From: Oxalobacter aliiformigenes
GTDB lineage: Bacteria; Pseudomonadota; Gammaproteobacteria; Burkholderiales; Burkholderiaceae_D
Direction of reading: 5' to 3'
DNA length: 64,000 nucleotides
NCBI RefSeq assembly: GCF_027116575.1
Contig: NZ_CP098252.1
Coordinates: 558,001 to 622,000, forward strand
A model generated the notes under the pieces. The model worked only from the letters and a program-made list of their open reading frames with translations. It had not been told where the DNA came from and did not search any database. Both the position numbers and the translations under genes were made by a program. Positions 36,666 through 47,447 of this stretch are shown piece by piece (the first letter of the stretch is position 1; each line of letters starts with the position of its first letter).

Positions 36666-37133
36666 TCAAGTCTGGCGGAGTCCCTGTTTCCGGTTGGAGG
36701 TATCCAGCCAGAAGGTGACGGGGCCATCGTTGACCAGGGCGACTTGCATATCGGCACCGAACTGTCCGGTCTGAATCCCCGACAGTCTTGTTTTCGCCTG
36801 GCTGACGAAATAGTCGAACAGTTTTTTTCCGATGTCCGGAGGCGCTGCCGGTGTAAATGACGGACGTGTTCCGGATTTGGTATCCGCTGCCAGAGTGAAT
36901 TGCGGTACGATCAAAAGTTCCCCGCCTGTTGAGATCACAGAGCGGTTCATCTTTCCGTTTTCATCGGAAAAAACACGATAATTCAGAATGCGTTCCAGTA
37001 ACTGGTCTGCTTCTTTTTCCGTATCGTTCCGTTCGGCACATAACAGAACAAGCAATCCTTTGCCGATCCGGCCGATTTCCTCGCGTTCTACGGTGACGCT
37101 GGCCTGACTGACTCGTTGCAAAAGAGAAATCAT
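36666..37133 (-). CDS. dtd: D-aminoacyl-tRNA deacylase
   Basis: 155 residues beginning [15 protein letters not shown], with [15 protein letters not shown] and the closing [11 protein letters not shown] motif. The usual active-site motif SQFTL appears as PQFTL here; the catalytic Thr of that motif is kept and the GPVT motif is intact. Dtd removes D-amino acids wrongly charged to tRNA and also glycine from tRNA-Ala. It stands at the head of the minus-strand block running to mutT. Confidence 0.93.
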   Translation of the reverse strand: MISLLQRVSQASVTVEREEIGRIGKGLLVLLCAERNDTEKEADQLLERILNYRVFSDENGKMNRSVISTGGELLIVPQFTLAADTKSGTRPSFTPAAPPDIGKKLFDYFVSQAKTRLSGIQTGQFGADMQVALVNDGPVTFWLDTSNRKQGLRQT

Positions 37134-37498
37134 CGGATATTCCCTTGTAAGTATCGGTTTGATATGGGGCTATGGCCGGATATTTTAAAAGATGTTCGCC
37201 GGAATGGATTCATTTTCTTTTTTTGTCACCAATATCCGGTTTTGTCTTCCGGTGAAAAGTCATGGTTGGCTGGAAATTGTTGAGATACGGTAAAGGGCCG
37301 TGAAATGGTCGCATATCGGACAACAGACCGGATAGGGCCGGTTTGTCGCTATCCATGATTTCTTGTGCTTGGTATCGCATTTAACCGGAAAATGGCGCTG
37401 TCTTGGAGAATCCGTCTCGCAATATGCAGGTTGCTGGAAGCGGGCGAAAGGAAACCGTTTTTATGGGCCGGTTGGCAATTGTTTCTCCGCGTTTTTCT
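37134..37498. other. Intergenic stretch between dtd and anmK
   Basis: 365 bases, no gene with supporting features. Must carry the dtd promoter; no strong promoter or terminator hairpin recognised. Confidence 0.4.
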
Positions 37499-38626
37499 TC
37501 ATGCCGGATACCGTGCACCGAGAATACGGAATCCTTGCGCTCCGGTAACGGCAGGCAGATTTCCGGGTTCGTCCGCCACGAACCGGTAAGCCAGCCATGC
37601 GAATGCCAGTGATTCGACATGCATGGGGTCGATTCCTAGTGCATGGCTTGTCGATAATTCTGCGTGAATATCCCCGTTTTTGAGCATCTGTTTGAGCAGG
37701 GCCATCAGGAAACCGTTTTTTGCGCCGCCACCGCAAACGTAGGCTTGCCTGATGCCGGGGGCGTGATCGCGGATGGCATTGACGATCGAAGTCGCTGTCA
37801 GCATAGTCAGTGTCGCCTGAACATCTGCCGGATCAGGTAGCTCGGACATAAAAGTCTGAAACAGTTTTTCGTGTAGCCATTCCAGATTGAAAAGGTCGCG
37901 TCCGGTGCTTTTCGGCGGCAATTTGCCGAAGAACGGTTCGGCCAGCATGATTTTCAGTAATTTATCCGAATACCGTCCACTTTTTCCCCATGCCCCATCT
38001 GTGTCATAAGGCTGGTTTCTCCGGGATTGTATCCATGCATCCAGCAGCATGTTGCCGGGACCGGTATCAAAACCGGACACGGAACCGTCCGGTTTCAGCA
38101 GGCTGATGTTGGCGATGCCGCCGATGTTGATCACAGCGCGGGGAACGTTCTTGTCACCGAAGACGGCCAAATGAAAAGCCGGCACAAGTGGTGCGCCCTG
38201 ACCGCCGGCGGCGATATCACGACTCCGGAAATCGGCAATGACATCGATTCCGGTCAGTTCGGCAAGCAGGGCGGGATTGTTGGTCTGCCGTGTGAAGCCG
38301 AGATCGGGACGGTGCCGGATGGTTTGTCCGTGTACACCGATAGCCTGTATTTCAGAATGGGAAATACCGCTTTTTCTGGTCAGTTCTTTGACGTTTTCTG
38401 CATAAAGAACGGCCAGTCTGTTGGCGGCCAGTGCTTCTCTTTCGATTTCGTTTTCACCCGGAGCCTGAAGCTCCATAAGCTGTTTCCGGAAAGAGAGGTC
38501 GAATGGCACACTGGCGGCAGAAAGGATTTCGACTCTGCCGCCTTCGTAATGGTCGGGAAAGGATGCCAGTATGCCGTCTACACCATCAAGGCTGGTGCCT
38601 GACATCAGACCGATGAATAAAGCCAT
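37499..38626 (-). CDS. anmK: Anhydro-N-acetylmuramic acid kinase
   Basis: 375 residues. The ATP-binding beginning LFIGLMSGTSLDGVDG is the family signature; also VHGQTIRHRP, DFRSRDIAAGGQGAPLVPAF, VINIGGIANIS, GFDTGPGNMLLD and the YVCGGGAKNGFLM closing block. AnmK opens the anhydro ring and phosphorylates it, giving MurNAc-6-P in peptidoglycan recycling. It follows the M23 peptidase gene by 23 bases on the same strand, so both may be one unit for wall turnover. Confidence 0.96.
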   Translation of the reverse strand: MALFIGLMSGTSLDGVDGILASFPDHYEGGRVEILSAASVPFDLSFRKQLMELQAPGENEIEREALAANRLAVLYAENVKELTRKSGISHSEIQAIGVHGQTIRHRPDLGFTRQTNNPALLAELTGIDVIADFRSRDIAAGGQGAPLVPAFHLAVFGDKNVPRAVINIGGIANISLLKPDGSVSGFDTGPGNMLLDAWIQSRRNQPYDTDGAWGKSGRYSDKLLKIMLAEPFFGKLPPKSTGRDLFNLEWLHEKLFQTFMSELPDPADVQATLTMLTATSIVNAIRDHAPGIRQAYVCGGGAKNGFLMALLKQMLKNGDIHAELSTSHALGIDPMHVESLAFAWLAYRFVADEPGNLPAVTGAQGFRILGARYPA

Positions 38627-38649
38627 GTTATCTTCCGGCGAAGTGTTGT

Positions 38650-39996
38650 TTACGGATTGTAGGCGAGCTGATGAGGTTTCGATACCGAGTCCATCAAGGC
38701 GAAACGGTGTTTCATATCGGCTAGGTTCGCCTTGAAACGCACCATTTCGCGTGCGGTTAACGGATGGATATTCGGCATGTCTACCTGTGCCGGATTCTGC
38801 TGGACATTGTTGACCCGGAATTCATAATGCAGGTGAGGGCCGGTACTGAGACCGGTTGAACCGACATATCCGATCACATCGCCCTGACTGACTTTTTTCC
38901 CGCGGGTCATGCCGGTCGCGATCCGGCTCATGTGTCCGTATGCCGTTGAATAGGGACCCCAATGCTTGATGGTGATGAAATTCCCGTATCCGTTTTGCCA
39001 GCCAGAAAAACTGATGACTCCGTCGGCAGCTGCTCGGATGGGGGTTCCCGGAGGCGCGGCGAAGTCTATCCCTTTATGTTGCCGGACTTTGCCTGTTACC
39101 GGATGGACACGAATGGAAAAGCCGGAAGAAACCCGGGTAAATTCAAGTGGTGATTTCAAAAAGGCTTTTTTTTGCGATTTTCCGTTGAAATCGTAATAGC
39201 CGCCTTTGCCCGGCGTACGTTCGAACCATATGGACTGATAGGGGGTTCCGTTGTTGGTGAATTCGGCGGCCAGTATGTTGCCGGTTTTCAGGAATTTGCC
39301 GTTTTGCCAGTAAGTTTCGTAAACGATATTGAAACGGTCGCCGCGTCTCAGATCGGAGTTGAAGTCGATGTCGGTGGAAAACATTTCGATGAATTGGCGG
39401 GTGACCGGATCCGGAACGCCTGCTGCATCGGTTGCCGCAAATAGCGACGACTGGATGATTCCGGAACGCATTTCCACAATCCGTTCCATTCTGGCCGTTT
39501 CTTCCGATATATCGAAACCGGCATCAGTCCGGGTGATCGCGATATTTGTCTGGATGTCGCCGGAATCTGCCAACAGGGTGGCCAGTCTGTAAAGCTGCCC
39601 CTGACCGTCGGTTTTCGCCTGGAGTGTCTGTCCGGTTTTCAGTTGCAGGAAAATTCTGGATTTTTCGTGTGCTTTGATGAAGTCTGCGGCGTTTTTGTCA
39701 CGAATACCCAGTCTGGCCAGAAGCGTCGCCAGTGTGTCTCCTGAACGGACCTTGTCTTCACGTGTATAAAACTGTTTTTCCTGCCGGATTTTCTCGAGTT
39801 GCCTCTCCAGCGGCGGAAGCTGGATTTCTTCCTCGATAATACGGAAAGCGACCTCACTGGTATCGGGAGGATTTCCCGGAGCGACCGCTGCAGCACCGAA
39901 CGCGATAAAGGCGAAACAGAAGGAAACGAGTGAAACGATCCGTGTTTTTTGTGATGTTCCCAGTAAGACCCGCTTCGCCCGGTCGATGAATCGCAT
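38650..39996 (-). CDS. M23 family peptidoglycan endopeptidase (MepM-like)
   Basis: 448 residues. One N-terminal membrane anchor (about 18-40), a LysM/OapA-like region (VRSGDTLATLLARLG), a linker, and the C-terminal M23 (lysostaphin-type) domain with the full zinc site: HKGIDFAAPPGTP, the HMS segment and GPHLHYEF. It cleaves D-Ala-mDAP cross-links in the periplasm to let the wall expand. Neighbours are anmK (same strand) and divergent tyrS, an order common in Burkholderiales. Confidence 0.93.
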   Translation of the reverse strand: MRFIDRAKRVLLGTSQKTRIVSLVSFCFAFIAFGAAAVAPGNPPDTSEVAFRIIEEEIQLPPLERQLEKIRQEKQFYTREDKVRSGDTLATLLARLGIRDKNAADFIKAHEKSRIFLQLKTGQTLQAKTDGQGQLYRLATLLADSGDIQTNIAITRTDAGFDISEETARMERIVEMRSGIIQSSLFAATDAAGVPDPVTRQFIEMFSTDIDFNSDLRRGDRFNIVYETYWQNGKFLKTGNILAAEFTNNGTPYQSIWFERTPGKGGYYDFNGKSQKKAFLKSPLEFTRVSSGFSIRVHPVTGKVRQHKGIDFAAPPGTPIRAAADGVISFSGWQNGYGNFITIKHWGPYSTAYGHMSRIATGMTRGKKVSQGDVIGYVGSTGLSTGPHLHYEFRVNNVQQNPAQVDMPNIHPLTAREMVRFKANLADMKHRFALMDSVSKPHQLAYNP

Positions 39997-40125
39997 TGAA
40001 TTCCTCTTATTGCTGCAATCAGTTAGAATTGACTTTTTTGCGCAGGATGCTTTTCTTGTTATTGGCCTGTGGCAAAATTGCTCGAAATATACATTATATC
40101 AATACAATCCGTCGTAAAAAGCCAA

Positions 40126-41373
40126 ATGAACGAAAAAAATTCCCCGTCAGTGCCTGTTGAAGAATTGCCTTTGTCCGATTCGGTCAGGGAAGCGATGGCG
40201 ATCACATTGCGTGGTTGTGACGAACTGCTGATTGAATCCGAATTTGCCCAGAAACTTGCCCGTTCCGAAAAAAGCGGAAAACCGCTCAGAATCAAGCTGG
40301 GACTGGATCCTACCGCGCCAGACCTTCATCTGGGCCATACTGTCGTCTTGAACAAGATGCGTCAGTTGCAGGATCTGGGGCATGTCGTTATTTTCCTGAT
40401 CGGCGATTTCACTTCCATGATCGGTGATCCGAGTGGCCGGAATATCACACGGCCCCCCCTGACCCGTGAACAGGTCAAGGAAAATGCCATGACCTATTTT
40501 TCCCAGGCCAGTCTCGTTCTCGATCCTGAAAAGACGGAAATCCGTTACAACTCCGAATGGAGCGACGGTCTCGGTGCGGGAGGGATGATCCAGCTGGCTT
40601 CGCAATATACGCTGGCACGGATCATGGAACGCGATGATTTTGCCAAACGGTTCAAGAACGGTTATCCGATTTCCGTTCACGAGTTGCTGTATCCGTTGAT
40701 GCAGGGGTACGATTCGGTGGCTTTGAAATCCGATCTGGAGCTGGGCGGAACGGATCAGAAATTCAATCTGCTTGTCGGGCGCGAACTTCAGCGCCAGTAC
40801 GGGCAGGAACCGCAGTGTATTCTGACCATGCCATTGCTGGAAGGACTGGATGGTGTCGAGAAGATGTCGAAATCCAAGGGCAATTATGTCGGAATCACCG
40901 AACCGGGAAATGTCATGTTCGGCAAACTGATGAGTATTTCCGACGAAATGATGTGGCGTTATTATGATTTGCTGTCGTTCAGGTCGATTCAGGAAATCGA
41001 ACGTCTGAAGGAAGAAGTCAGAAACGGCCGCAATCCGCGTGATGTCAAGGTGGAATTCTGCCAGGAGATCGTGACCCGTTTCCACTCGAAAGCGGATGCC
41101 GATGCGGCGCTGGAAGATTTCGTCGCCCGTTCACGAGGCGGCATACCGGACGATATTCCGTCGGTGACGCTCGCCGGTGCGCCGATGGGTATCGGACAGG
41201 TGTTGAAACAGGCCGGATTATGTGCGTCCACTTCGGAAGCGCTGAGAATGGTCGATCAGGGAGGTGTTCGGGTGGATAGTTCTCCCGTAGGCGATCGGGG
41301 GCTCAAACTGGATGCCGGTACATTCGTCGTGCAGGTCGGCAAGCGCAAGTTTGCCAGGGTGACCCTGAACTGA
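40126..41373 (+). CDS. tyrS: Tyrosyl-tRNA synthetase
   Basis: 415 residues from the ATG at 40126; an earlier in-frame ATG at 40069 is less likely because the family starts near here. Class I marks: [18 protein letters not shown] (HIGH-type), the [17 protein letters not shown] segment that binds tyrosine, and [11 protein letters not shown]. The C terminus is an S4-like RNA-binding domain ([11 protein letters not shown]). It is divergent from the M23 peptidase gene and convergent with spoT. Confidence 0.97.
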   Translation: MNEKNSPSVPVEELPLSDSVREAMAITLRGCDELLIESEFAQKLARSEKSGKPLRIKLGLDPTAPDLHLGHTVVLNKMRQLQDLGHVVIFLIGDFTSMIGDPSGRNITRPPLTREQVKENAMTYFSQASLVLDPEKTEIRYNSEWSDGLGAGGMIQLASQYTLARIMERDDFAKRFKNGYPISVHELLYPLMQGYDSVALKSDLELGGTDQKFNLLVGRELQRQYGQEPQCILTMPLLEGLDGVEKMSKSKGNYVGITEPGNVMFGKLMSISDEMMWRYYDLLSFRSIQEIERLKEEVRNGRNPRDVKVEFCQEIVTRFHSKADADAALEDFVARSRGGIPDDIPSVTLAGAPMGIGQVLKQAGLCASTSEALRMVDQGGVRVDSSPVGDRGLKLDAGTFVVQVGKRKFARVTLN

Positions 41374-41379
41374 AAGCCG

Positions 41380-41405
41380 GGGACCGTATGATCAAATACG
41401 GTCCC
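41380..41405. terminator. Hairpin between convergent tyrS and spoT
   Basis: GGGACCGTAT (41380-41389) pairs perfectly with ATACGGTCCC (41396-41405) over a six-base loop. It overlaps the spoT stop codon and lies 6 bases after tyrS. T runs are weak, so efficiency is uncertain; it could serve both directions. Confidence 0.6.
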
Positions 41406-43656
41406 TGCCGATTTTCCTGACGCCGGGAACATGGCGGACCCGGCGGATCAGGCGGGCCAGATGTATCCGGTCATCGACCTGTACCGTGAATTTCAGCAAG
41501 TTGAATTCACCTTGCGTTTCCATTTCGACAGCGGTGATATTGGCATCCGATCCGCTGATTTCGGCCGTTACTCTGGCCAGAATGCCTTTTTCCTCGACAA
41601 CCAGCAAACGCAGGTAGCAGTCGAAGCTCCGGTTCAATTCCTCTCCCCAGTCGACATTGATCCATTTTTCCGGTTCTTTCGCCACCAGTTTCTTGGCATG
41701 CAGGCATTCCGCGTTGTGTACCACAAGTCCGCGAGTCATATTGAGCTCGCCGATAATCGTATCTCCCGGAATAGGCAAACAACATGTTGCCAGCTGGACA
41801 TTGATCCCCTCACTGCCATAGATGATGACCGGTTCGACTTTTTGCGGTTCTTCCTCGATGACCATTCCCGGTTTGTGGCCGATTTCATCGAATAGTCCGG
41901 CTATCCGGCGGGCGACGAGTACCGCAAGCCGTTTCCCGGTACCGATATCAATATAAATATCGTCAAGGGTTTTGGAACCTGTTTCGTACAGCAGCCTGTC
42001 GATGACGGGCTGTGGAATCCCGGCTTCGTTCAGGTGGATGGATTTCAGTGATTGTTGCAGGAGCCGCTGACCGAGTTTGATAGAGTCGGCCTGATTGACC
42101 GAGCGCAGATAACTTCTGATGCGTGAACGGGCTTTTCCTGTCTTGACGAATTCCAGCCAGGACGGTGTCGGATGAGCGTTGGGCGATGTAATGATTTCGA
42201 CGATATCGCCATTTTGCAGTTCTGTTCTCAGCGGAACGACACTGTTATTGATCTTGACCGAAGCGGTATGGTCGCCGATATCAGAATGGATATTGTAGGC
42301 AAAATCCAGCGCGGTTGCGGTCCGGGGCAAAGCGATGATTTTGGACTTCGGGGTGAAAACATATACGGAGTCCTTGAAAAGATCGACTTTGATATGTTCG
42401 ATGAATTCGGTGGAATTGCCGGTTTGCTGCTGAATGTCCAGCAGGGACTGGAGCCAGCCCAGACTGTTTTTCTGAAGATCGGTCAGGGATTCGTTTCCTG
42501 TCTTGTACAGCCAATGGGCGGCGATGCCTGTTTCGGCGACATGATGCATATCCTGCGTTCTGATTAAGAAATCAACCGGATCGCCGTACGGACCGACTAC
42601 GGTGGTATGCAGTGACTGGTAATTGTTCAGTTTCGGTATGGCGATGAAATCCTGTATCTTGCCCGGGATGGGTTTGTATAATGCATGCAGAATGCCCATA
42701 GCCATATAACACTGCGGAATGCTGTCCACGACAATCCGGAAACCGTAGATATCCCGTATTTGCGAAAAGGGAAGATTCTGGCTGCGCATGGTGCGGTATA
42801 TGCTGTACAGGGTTTTTTCGCGGCCATAGATTTCGGCATGTATACCGTTTTCTTTCAGGGCGTTGCTGACAGCCGAATGTACTGTTTCAATGAGGGAGCG
42901 GCGGTCGCTTCGCGAAGCTCTTACGGCTTTTAAAAGTGTTTCGTGACGGAAAGGGTGCAGATTGTAAAATGACAGATCCTGCAATTCACGGAAGAGCTTG
43001 TTGATGCCAAGACGGTAGGCGATCGGGACATAGACTTCCATGGTTTCGAGCGCGATACGGTGACGTTTGGACAGGGACATGACATCCAGTGTCCGTATAT
43101 TGTGCAGGCGGTCCGCCAGTTTGACCAGGATGACCCGGACATCGCGGGCCATTGCCAGCAGCATTTTCCGGAAATTTTCGCCCTGCGCGTCGACATAGGT
43201 CTTGAACTGGAGTTTTTCCAGTTTTGACAGGCCGTCGACCATTGCCGCAACCGGGGCACCGAACCGTTCGATCAGCTCTTCCAGCTTGACTCCCTGATCC
43301 TCGACTACGTCATGCAACAGCGCCGCCATAATGGCCTGGGCGTCCAGTTTCCAGTCGGCACAGATTTCTGCAACGGCCAGAGGATGGGAAATGTAAGGTT
43401 CCCCCGATTTCCGGAATTGTCCCAGGTGTTTTTCATCGGCGAAACGGAAAGCGTTTCGTATCTGCTTCATTTCGCCTGGAGAAATATAACTCTCCAGTTT
43501 TTTTGACAAATGGGAAAAAGTGACTATTTCGGGTTTCGGGGGGGATACTATGAGACCGGTACTGTCAATCTGGTTAACAGGCCAAGAAGAATAACTGAGA
43601 TCAATTTTATGATCCAAATTGCTTTCAGATGGCGTTGTGGTCATTTGTGTATCCAT
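41392..43656 (-). CDS. spoT: Bifunctional (p)ppGpp synthetase/hydrolase SpoT
   Basis: 754 residues from the ATG at 43654-43656. The HD hydrolase site is intact (LLHDVVEDQG), unlike the relA copy in this window. The synthetase domain has YGREKTLYSIYRTM, IYGFRIVVDSIPQCY and KIQDFIAIPKLNNYQSLHT, lacking the EXDD type of RelA. A TGS domain (KIIALPRTATALDFAYNIHSD) and an ACT domain (RLLVVEEKGILARVTAEI) complete it. It lies downstream of gmk and rpoZ, the standard gmk-rpoZ-spoT order. A TTG eight codons upstream is the only earlier start. Confidence 0.97.
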   Translation of the reverse strand: MDTQMTTTPSESNLDHKIDLSYSSWPVNQIDSTGLIVSPPKPEIVTFSHLSKKLESYISPGEMKQIRNAFRFADEKHLGQFRKSGEPYISHPLAVAEICADWKLDAQAIMAALLHDVVEDQGVKLEELIERFGAPVAAMVDGLSKLEKLQFKTYVDAQGENFRKMLLAMARDVRVILVKLADRLHNIRTLDVMSLSKRHRIALETMEVYVPIAYRLGINKLFRELQDLSFYNLHPFRHETLLKAVRASRSDRRSLIETVHSAVSNALKENGIHAEIYGREKTLYSIYRTMRSQNLPFSQIRDIYGFRIVVDSIPQCYMAMGILHALYKPIPGKIQDFIAIPKLNNYQSLHTTVVGPYGDPVDFLIRTQDMHHVAETGIAAHWLYKTGNESLTDLQKNSLGWLQSLLDIQQQTGNSTEFIEHIKVDLFKDSVYVFTPKSKIIALPRTATALDFAYNIHSDIGDHTASVKINNSVVPLRTELQNGDIVEIITSPNAHPTPSWLEFVKTGKARSRIRSYLRSVNQADSIKLGQRLLQQSLKSIHLNEAGIPQPVIDRLLYETGSKTLDDIYIDIGTGKRLAVLVARRIAGLFDEIGHKPGMVIEEEPQKVEPVIIYGSEGINVQLATCCLPIPGDTIIGELNMTRGLVVHNAECLHAKKLVAKEPEKWINVDWGEELNRSFDCYLRLLVVEEKGILARVTAEISGSDANITAVEMETQGEFNLLKFTVQVDDRIHLARLIRRVRHVPGVRKIGRDRI

Positions 43657-43743
43657 TGTATTGATGGCAGCACTTGCCAAACAAGACAGCAGGAAAATAT
43701 GTCCTGTTCCCGATATGTCCCGTTCCTGTCATGGAACCGGCAT

Positions 43744-43947
43744 TCAGCTCGGTACTTTTTTCAGCATTTCCAGACCGATTTTTCCTGCCGCGATTTCGCG
43801 CAGTGCCAATACCGTCATTTTGTCCTTCGCCTCGACTTTCGGGGTATGCCCCTGCAACAACTGGCGGGCACGATATGTCGCGCAAAGGGTCAGTTCAAAA
43901 CGGTTCGGAATTTCTTTCAAGCAATCTTCTATAGTGATACGGGCCAT
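43744..43947 (-). CDS. rpoZ: RNA polymerase omega subunit
   Basis: 67 residues beginning [21 protein letters not shown], continuing [11 protein letters not shown] and [15 protein letters not shown], a standard omega protein. It helps fold beta-prime and is needed for full ppGpp response. It lies between gmk and spoT. Confidence 0.96.
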   Translation of the reverse strand: MARITIEDCLKEIPNRFELTLCATYRARQLLQGHTPKVEAKDKMTVLALREIAAGKIGLEMLKKVPS

Positions 43948-43980
43948 TTTCTATCCTGCAAATATAATCCGGATTTCATT

Positions 43981-44634
43981 TTACAAACCAGTGCTGCACG
44001 GGATGCCGAATTGGGCAAACAATTCCCTGTTTCTGATCGCCTGCCGGCTCATTCTGCATCTTGCCGTTTCGACAATTGCAGCCAGTTTGGCTAATGCCAG
44101 ATCGAAGTCATGATTGATGATAACATAATCGCATTCGGATGCATGCCTGATCTCCTCGCCGGCAGCTTCAATCCGTTGTTTTATGATTTCTGGGGAGTCC
44201 TGTCCCCGTTTGTTCAGCCGTTCTTCCAGTGCGGAAATCGATGGCGGCAGAATGAAAACGCTGACCGTTTCGGGAAAAAGCCTGCGGATTTGCCGCGCGC
44301 CCTGCCAGTCGATTTCCAGCAAGGTGTCGTATCCGGCATTCAGCTGATTCATAACGGATACTCTTGATGTTCCGTAATAGTTTCCGTGTACGGTGGCATG
44401 TTCGAGGAACTCGCCCTGTTCAAGCCTTTTTTTGAAATCTTCAACCGTCGTGAAGTGATATTCACGCCCGTTTTCCTCACCCGGACGGGGTGGCCGGGTG
44501 GTATGCGATACGGAGAGATGCAACGAGGGGTCTTTCCGGATTAATGCAGCAAGCAAGGACGATTTCCCGGCTCCGGAGGGAGCGGTCACGGTAAAAAGCG
44601 AACTGCCTGCAAAAGATGGTGCGATTTGTGTCAT
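43981..44634 (-). CDS. gmk: Guanylate kinase
   Basis: 217 residues from the ATG at 44632-44634. The frame is open for 46 more codons upstream, but that would overlap bamD by 92 bases, and the family begins near SLFTVTAPSGAGKSSLLAAL (P-loop). The GMP-binding region has SHTTRPPRPGEENGREYHF and LEIDWQGARQI. It phosphorylates GMP and dGMP. First gene of gmk-rpoZ-spoT. Confidence 0.96.
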   Translation of the reverse strand: MTQIAPSFAGSSLFTVTAPSGAGKSSLLAALIRKDPSLHLSVSHTTRPPRPGEENGREYHFTTVEDFKKRLEQGEFLEHATVHGNYYGTSRVSVMNQLNAGYDTLLEIDWQGARQIRRLFPETVSVFILPPSISALEERLNKRGQDSPEIIKQRIEAAGEEIRHASECDYVIINHDFDLALAKLAAIVETARCRMSRQAIRNRELFAQFGIPCSTGL

Positions 44635-44680
44635 TGGGAGCGGTTTTTCAGAAAACGGAAGCGGTTTGTCCGGAAATGCC

Positions 44681-45481
44681 TTACCAGAATTGCCACCACG
44701 GGTTTTCCTTGGCGTTGCCGCCATAAGGGATTTTGCTGTCAGGGTAATTCTGTTTGAAAATGCGGTTTGCATCGTTGCTCAGATCGTAAAGTCCCAGTTT
44801 CTTGTACGATTCGGCGAGGATGTATAATGCTTCTTCAACGACGAAGGAATCCGGATAATTGCTGATGGCGCGTTGTGCACGGTTTGCCGCTGCCAGATAG
44901 GCGCCGCGGCGGTAGTAGTATTTGGCTACATGGATTTCATATTTTGCCAGCATCGTGACCAGATATTTCATGCGGTATATGGCGTCTTTTGAATAGACAC
45001 TGTCCGGATACCGGGTGACCAGCAGCTTGAAAGAGTCGAAGGCGTCCTGCGCCGCTTTCGGATCTCGTTCGGAGAGATCCTGACGGAAAGCGAAATTCAG
45101 CAGGCCGACGCGGTCATTGAAGTTGATCAGCCCGCGCAGATAGTACATATAGTCGATGTTCGGATGATTGGGATGCAGCTTGATGAAACGTTCAACGGCT
45201 GCCAGTGCCTGTGCCGGTTCGTTGTCGCGATAATAGGCATAGGCGATATCGATCTGGGCCTGCTGTGCGAAAACACCGAAAGGATAGCGGGATTCGAGTT
45301 TTTCGTAATATTCAATCGCTTTTTCATAGTTGCCGGACCGCATTTCATCCTTCGCTTCGCGATACAATTTGCCTGCCGGCCAGGATGCCGTTTCATCTAT
45401 TTTTTCAGGTAGCAGACCGCAAGCGGCCAGTGAAACAGCCAGTAAAAAAAGGGCAAGAAGTTTTAACAAATTCTTTCGCAT
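44681..45481 (-). CDS. bamD: Outer membrane assembly lipoprotein BamD
   Basis: 266 residues with a lipoprotein signal (LLALFLLAVSLAAC, lipobox ending at C21) and then a TPR-type array: AKDEMRSGNYEKAIEYYEKLESRYPFG, YPDSVYSKDAIYRMKYL. BamD is the essential lipoprotein of the BAM complex that inserts beta-barrels, such as the autotransporter in this window. Divergent from rluD as in many Burkholderiales. Confidence 0.95.
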   Translation of the reverse strand: MRKNLLKLLALFLLAVSLAACGLLPEKIDETASWPAGKLYREAKDEMRSGNYEKAIEYYEKLESRYPFGVFAQQAQIDIAYAYYRDNEPAQALAAVERFIKLHPNHPNIDYMYYLRGLINFNDRVGLLNFAFRQDLSERDPKAAQDAFDSFKLLVTRYPDSVYSKDAIYRMKYLVTMLAKYEIHVAKYYYRRGAYLAAANRAQRAISNYPDSFVVEEALYILAESYKKLGLYDLSNDANRIFKQNYPDSKIPYGGNAKENPWWQFW

Positions 45482-45550
45482 AATATTTGCAAACGGCGGA
45501 TTGGCCTGGAAAAACGTTTAGTTTCAGAATTATAGCCGATAGGACTCAAT

Positions 45551-46573
45551 GTGACTGAAAAACCGGACAGCTCGTACATAAACCGTACTGAAACGGATGA
45601 AGCAGAGATATTAACAGAACAGGAACCGGTTCGGTTTGTTTTGTCCCTTGAAGAAGGCGGAAAACGGCTGGACAAAATTGTGGCAGGGCGTCTGGAACAG
45701 TATTCCCGCAGCCGTATCCAGCGCTGGATAGAAAAGGGCCATGTCACGGTCAATGGCAAACCCGCACAGGCAAAACAGACGATGGTCGGAGATGAAGAGA
45801 TCGTGGTTTTTCCCCAGCTTGCCGAGGAAGAACTTGCATTTGCACCTGAACCGGTCGAATTTCCCGTTGTTTTCGAAGATGACGATATGGTGGTTGTCAA
45901 CAAGCCGGCAGGTCTGGTTGTACATCCTGCTGCCGGTAACTGGTCCAAAACGCTGTTGAATGGCCTTTTGTTCCGATACCCGCAAAGCGTTTCCGTTCCC
46001 AGGGCCGGGATTGTTCACCGGCTCGACAAGGAGACGAGTGGTCTCATGGTTGTGGCCAGAACGCTTGAGGCGCAAACGCATCTTGTCAGACAACTGCAAG
46101 CCAGAACGGTCAGGCGGGAATATCTGGCGCTGGTATGGGGCGAAGCGCCTGAGTCCGGTACGATCGACCAGCCTGTCGGACGGCATCCGAGAGACCGGAT
46201 CAAAATGGCCGTTTTGCAGACGGCTTCAGGGAAACCGGCGATTACCCATTACCGGCGCCTTGAAACGGGAGTTTGTCATGGCAGTCCGGTCAGCCTGATA
46301 AAATGTCGTCTTGAAACAGGGCGAACTCATCAGATCAGGGTGCATATGCAATTTGCCGGCCATCCCCTGGTGGGCGATCCGCTTTATGGAAAATCCCATC
46401 TGGCGTCCGTTTTTCATCGGCAGGCATTGCATGCTTTCAGGCTGGGACTCGTGCATCCTTCAAGCGGCCGCCCCTGTGAATGGATGGCGTTGCTGCCGGA
46501 TGACATGAGGAACCTGCTGAACCAGTCGATGATTTCCGAAAGGGAGCAATGGTATGAATCCGATTATTCCTGA
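45551..46573 (+). CDS. rluD: 23S rRNA pseudouridine synthase RluD
   Basis: 340 residues from a GTG at 45551. An N-terminal S4 domain ([19 protein letters not shown]...[13 protein letters not shown]) is followed by the catalytic domain with [17 protein letters not shown] holding the catalytic Asp, and [21 protein letters not shown]. RluD makes three pseudouridines in helix 69 of 23S rRNA. Its end overlaps pgeF by 20 bases. Confidence 0.93.
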   Translation: MTEKPDSSYINRTETDEAEILTEQEPVRFVLSLEEGGKRLDKIVAGRLEQYSRSRIQRWIEKGHVTVNGKPAQAKQTMVGDEEIVVFPQLAEEELAFAPEPVEFPVVFEDDDMVVVNKPAGLVVHPAAGNWSKTLLNGLLFRYPQSVSVPRAGIVHRLDKETSGLMVVARTLEAQTHLVRQLQARTVRREYLALVWGEAPESGTIDQPVGRHPRDRIKMAVLQTASGKPAITHYRRLETGVCHGSPVSLIKCRLETGRTHQIRVHMQFAGHPLVGDPLYGKSHLASVFHRQALHAFRLGLVHPSSGRPCEWMALLPDDMRNLLNQSMISEREQWYESDYS

Positions 46574-47309
46574 ATGGCCTGTACCCGATTGTGTCAAGGC
46601 TTTTTCGACCTTGCGTGATGGCGGTTTCAGCCTTTCGCCCTATCATGGCGGCATATCGGGTACCGGAGGGTTGAATTTCGGATTGCACGTCGGCGACGAT
46701 CCGGTGAAAGTGCGGGAAAACAGGGCTCTTCTGAAAAAGATGCTTCCATCGGAACCTGTCTGGCTCAATCAGATTCATGGCGTCAATGTCGTCGATGCGG
46801 CAAAATGTGCCGGGGCGCCCGATGCGGATGCTTCATATACTTCTGCGAAAAATGTCGTATGCGTGGTCATGACGGCGGATTGTCTGCCTGTCCTGTTGTG
46901 CGCGTCTGACGGAATGGTTGTGGCTTCTGTCCATGCCGGCTGGAGGGGACTGGTAGCGGGTGTGCTGGAAAAAGCGGTCGAGGCAGTCCGGAAAATAAGC
47001 GGTTCGGAGATTATGGCATGGCTGGGGCCTGCGATCGGTCCCGATGCATTCGAGGTCGGAGAGGATGTCAAAATTGCTTTTGTCCGGAAAGACAGACGGA
47101 TGTCCGCGGCCTTCAAGCGGAATGGAACGAGGGACGGAAAATATCTGGCCGATATTTATGCACTTGCCAGACAGATTTTGAACGGAGTGGGTATTGTCCG
47201 GATTTATGGCGGCGATTTCTGTACCGTATCTGATCCGGGACGTTTTTATTCCTACCGCAGGGATGGTGTGACGGGAAGGATGGCGACAGGGATATGGATA
47301 GCTTCGTAG
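46554..47309 (+). CDS. pgeF: Peptidoglycan editing factor PgeF (laccase-domain protein)
   Basis: 251 residues. The DUF152 fold marks are [30 protein letters not shown] and the ending [20 protein letters not shown] with the Cys/His metal ligands. PgeF-type proteins are cytosolic and remove non-canonical amino acids from UDP-MurNAc in wall synthesis; some related proteins act as purine nucleosidases. Coupled to rluD through a 20-base overlap, an arrangement common in Proteobacteria. Confidence 0.93.
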   Translation: MNPIIPEWPVPDCVKAFSTLRDGGFSLSPYHGGISGTGGLNFGLHVGDDPVKVRENRALLKKMLPSEPVWLNQIHGVNVVDAAKCAGAPDADASYTSAKNVVCVVMTADCLPVLLCASDGMVVASVHAGWRGLVAGVLEKAVEAVRKISGSEIMAWLGPAIGPDAFEVGEDVKIAFVRKDRRMSAAFKRNGTRDGKYLADIYALARQILNGVGIVRIYGGDFCTVSDPGRFYSYRRDGVTGRMATGIWIAS

Positions 47310-47447
47310 AAGCTGTTTGAATGCCATGGCGTTTTCCATGTCGCGGGAAAGTGTTATAAACAGTCATTTCGTTTCGGTCGTGCCGGAATTGCCACATCCG
47401 GTATCGCCGGACCAATGGGCGGAATGAAGTGTGTGGCGAATCAGTGA

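Noticed and set aside
43981..44772. Longer guanylate kinase starting at 44772
   Set aside because: The extra 46 codons would overlap the end of bamD and show no family similarity.
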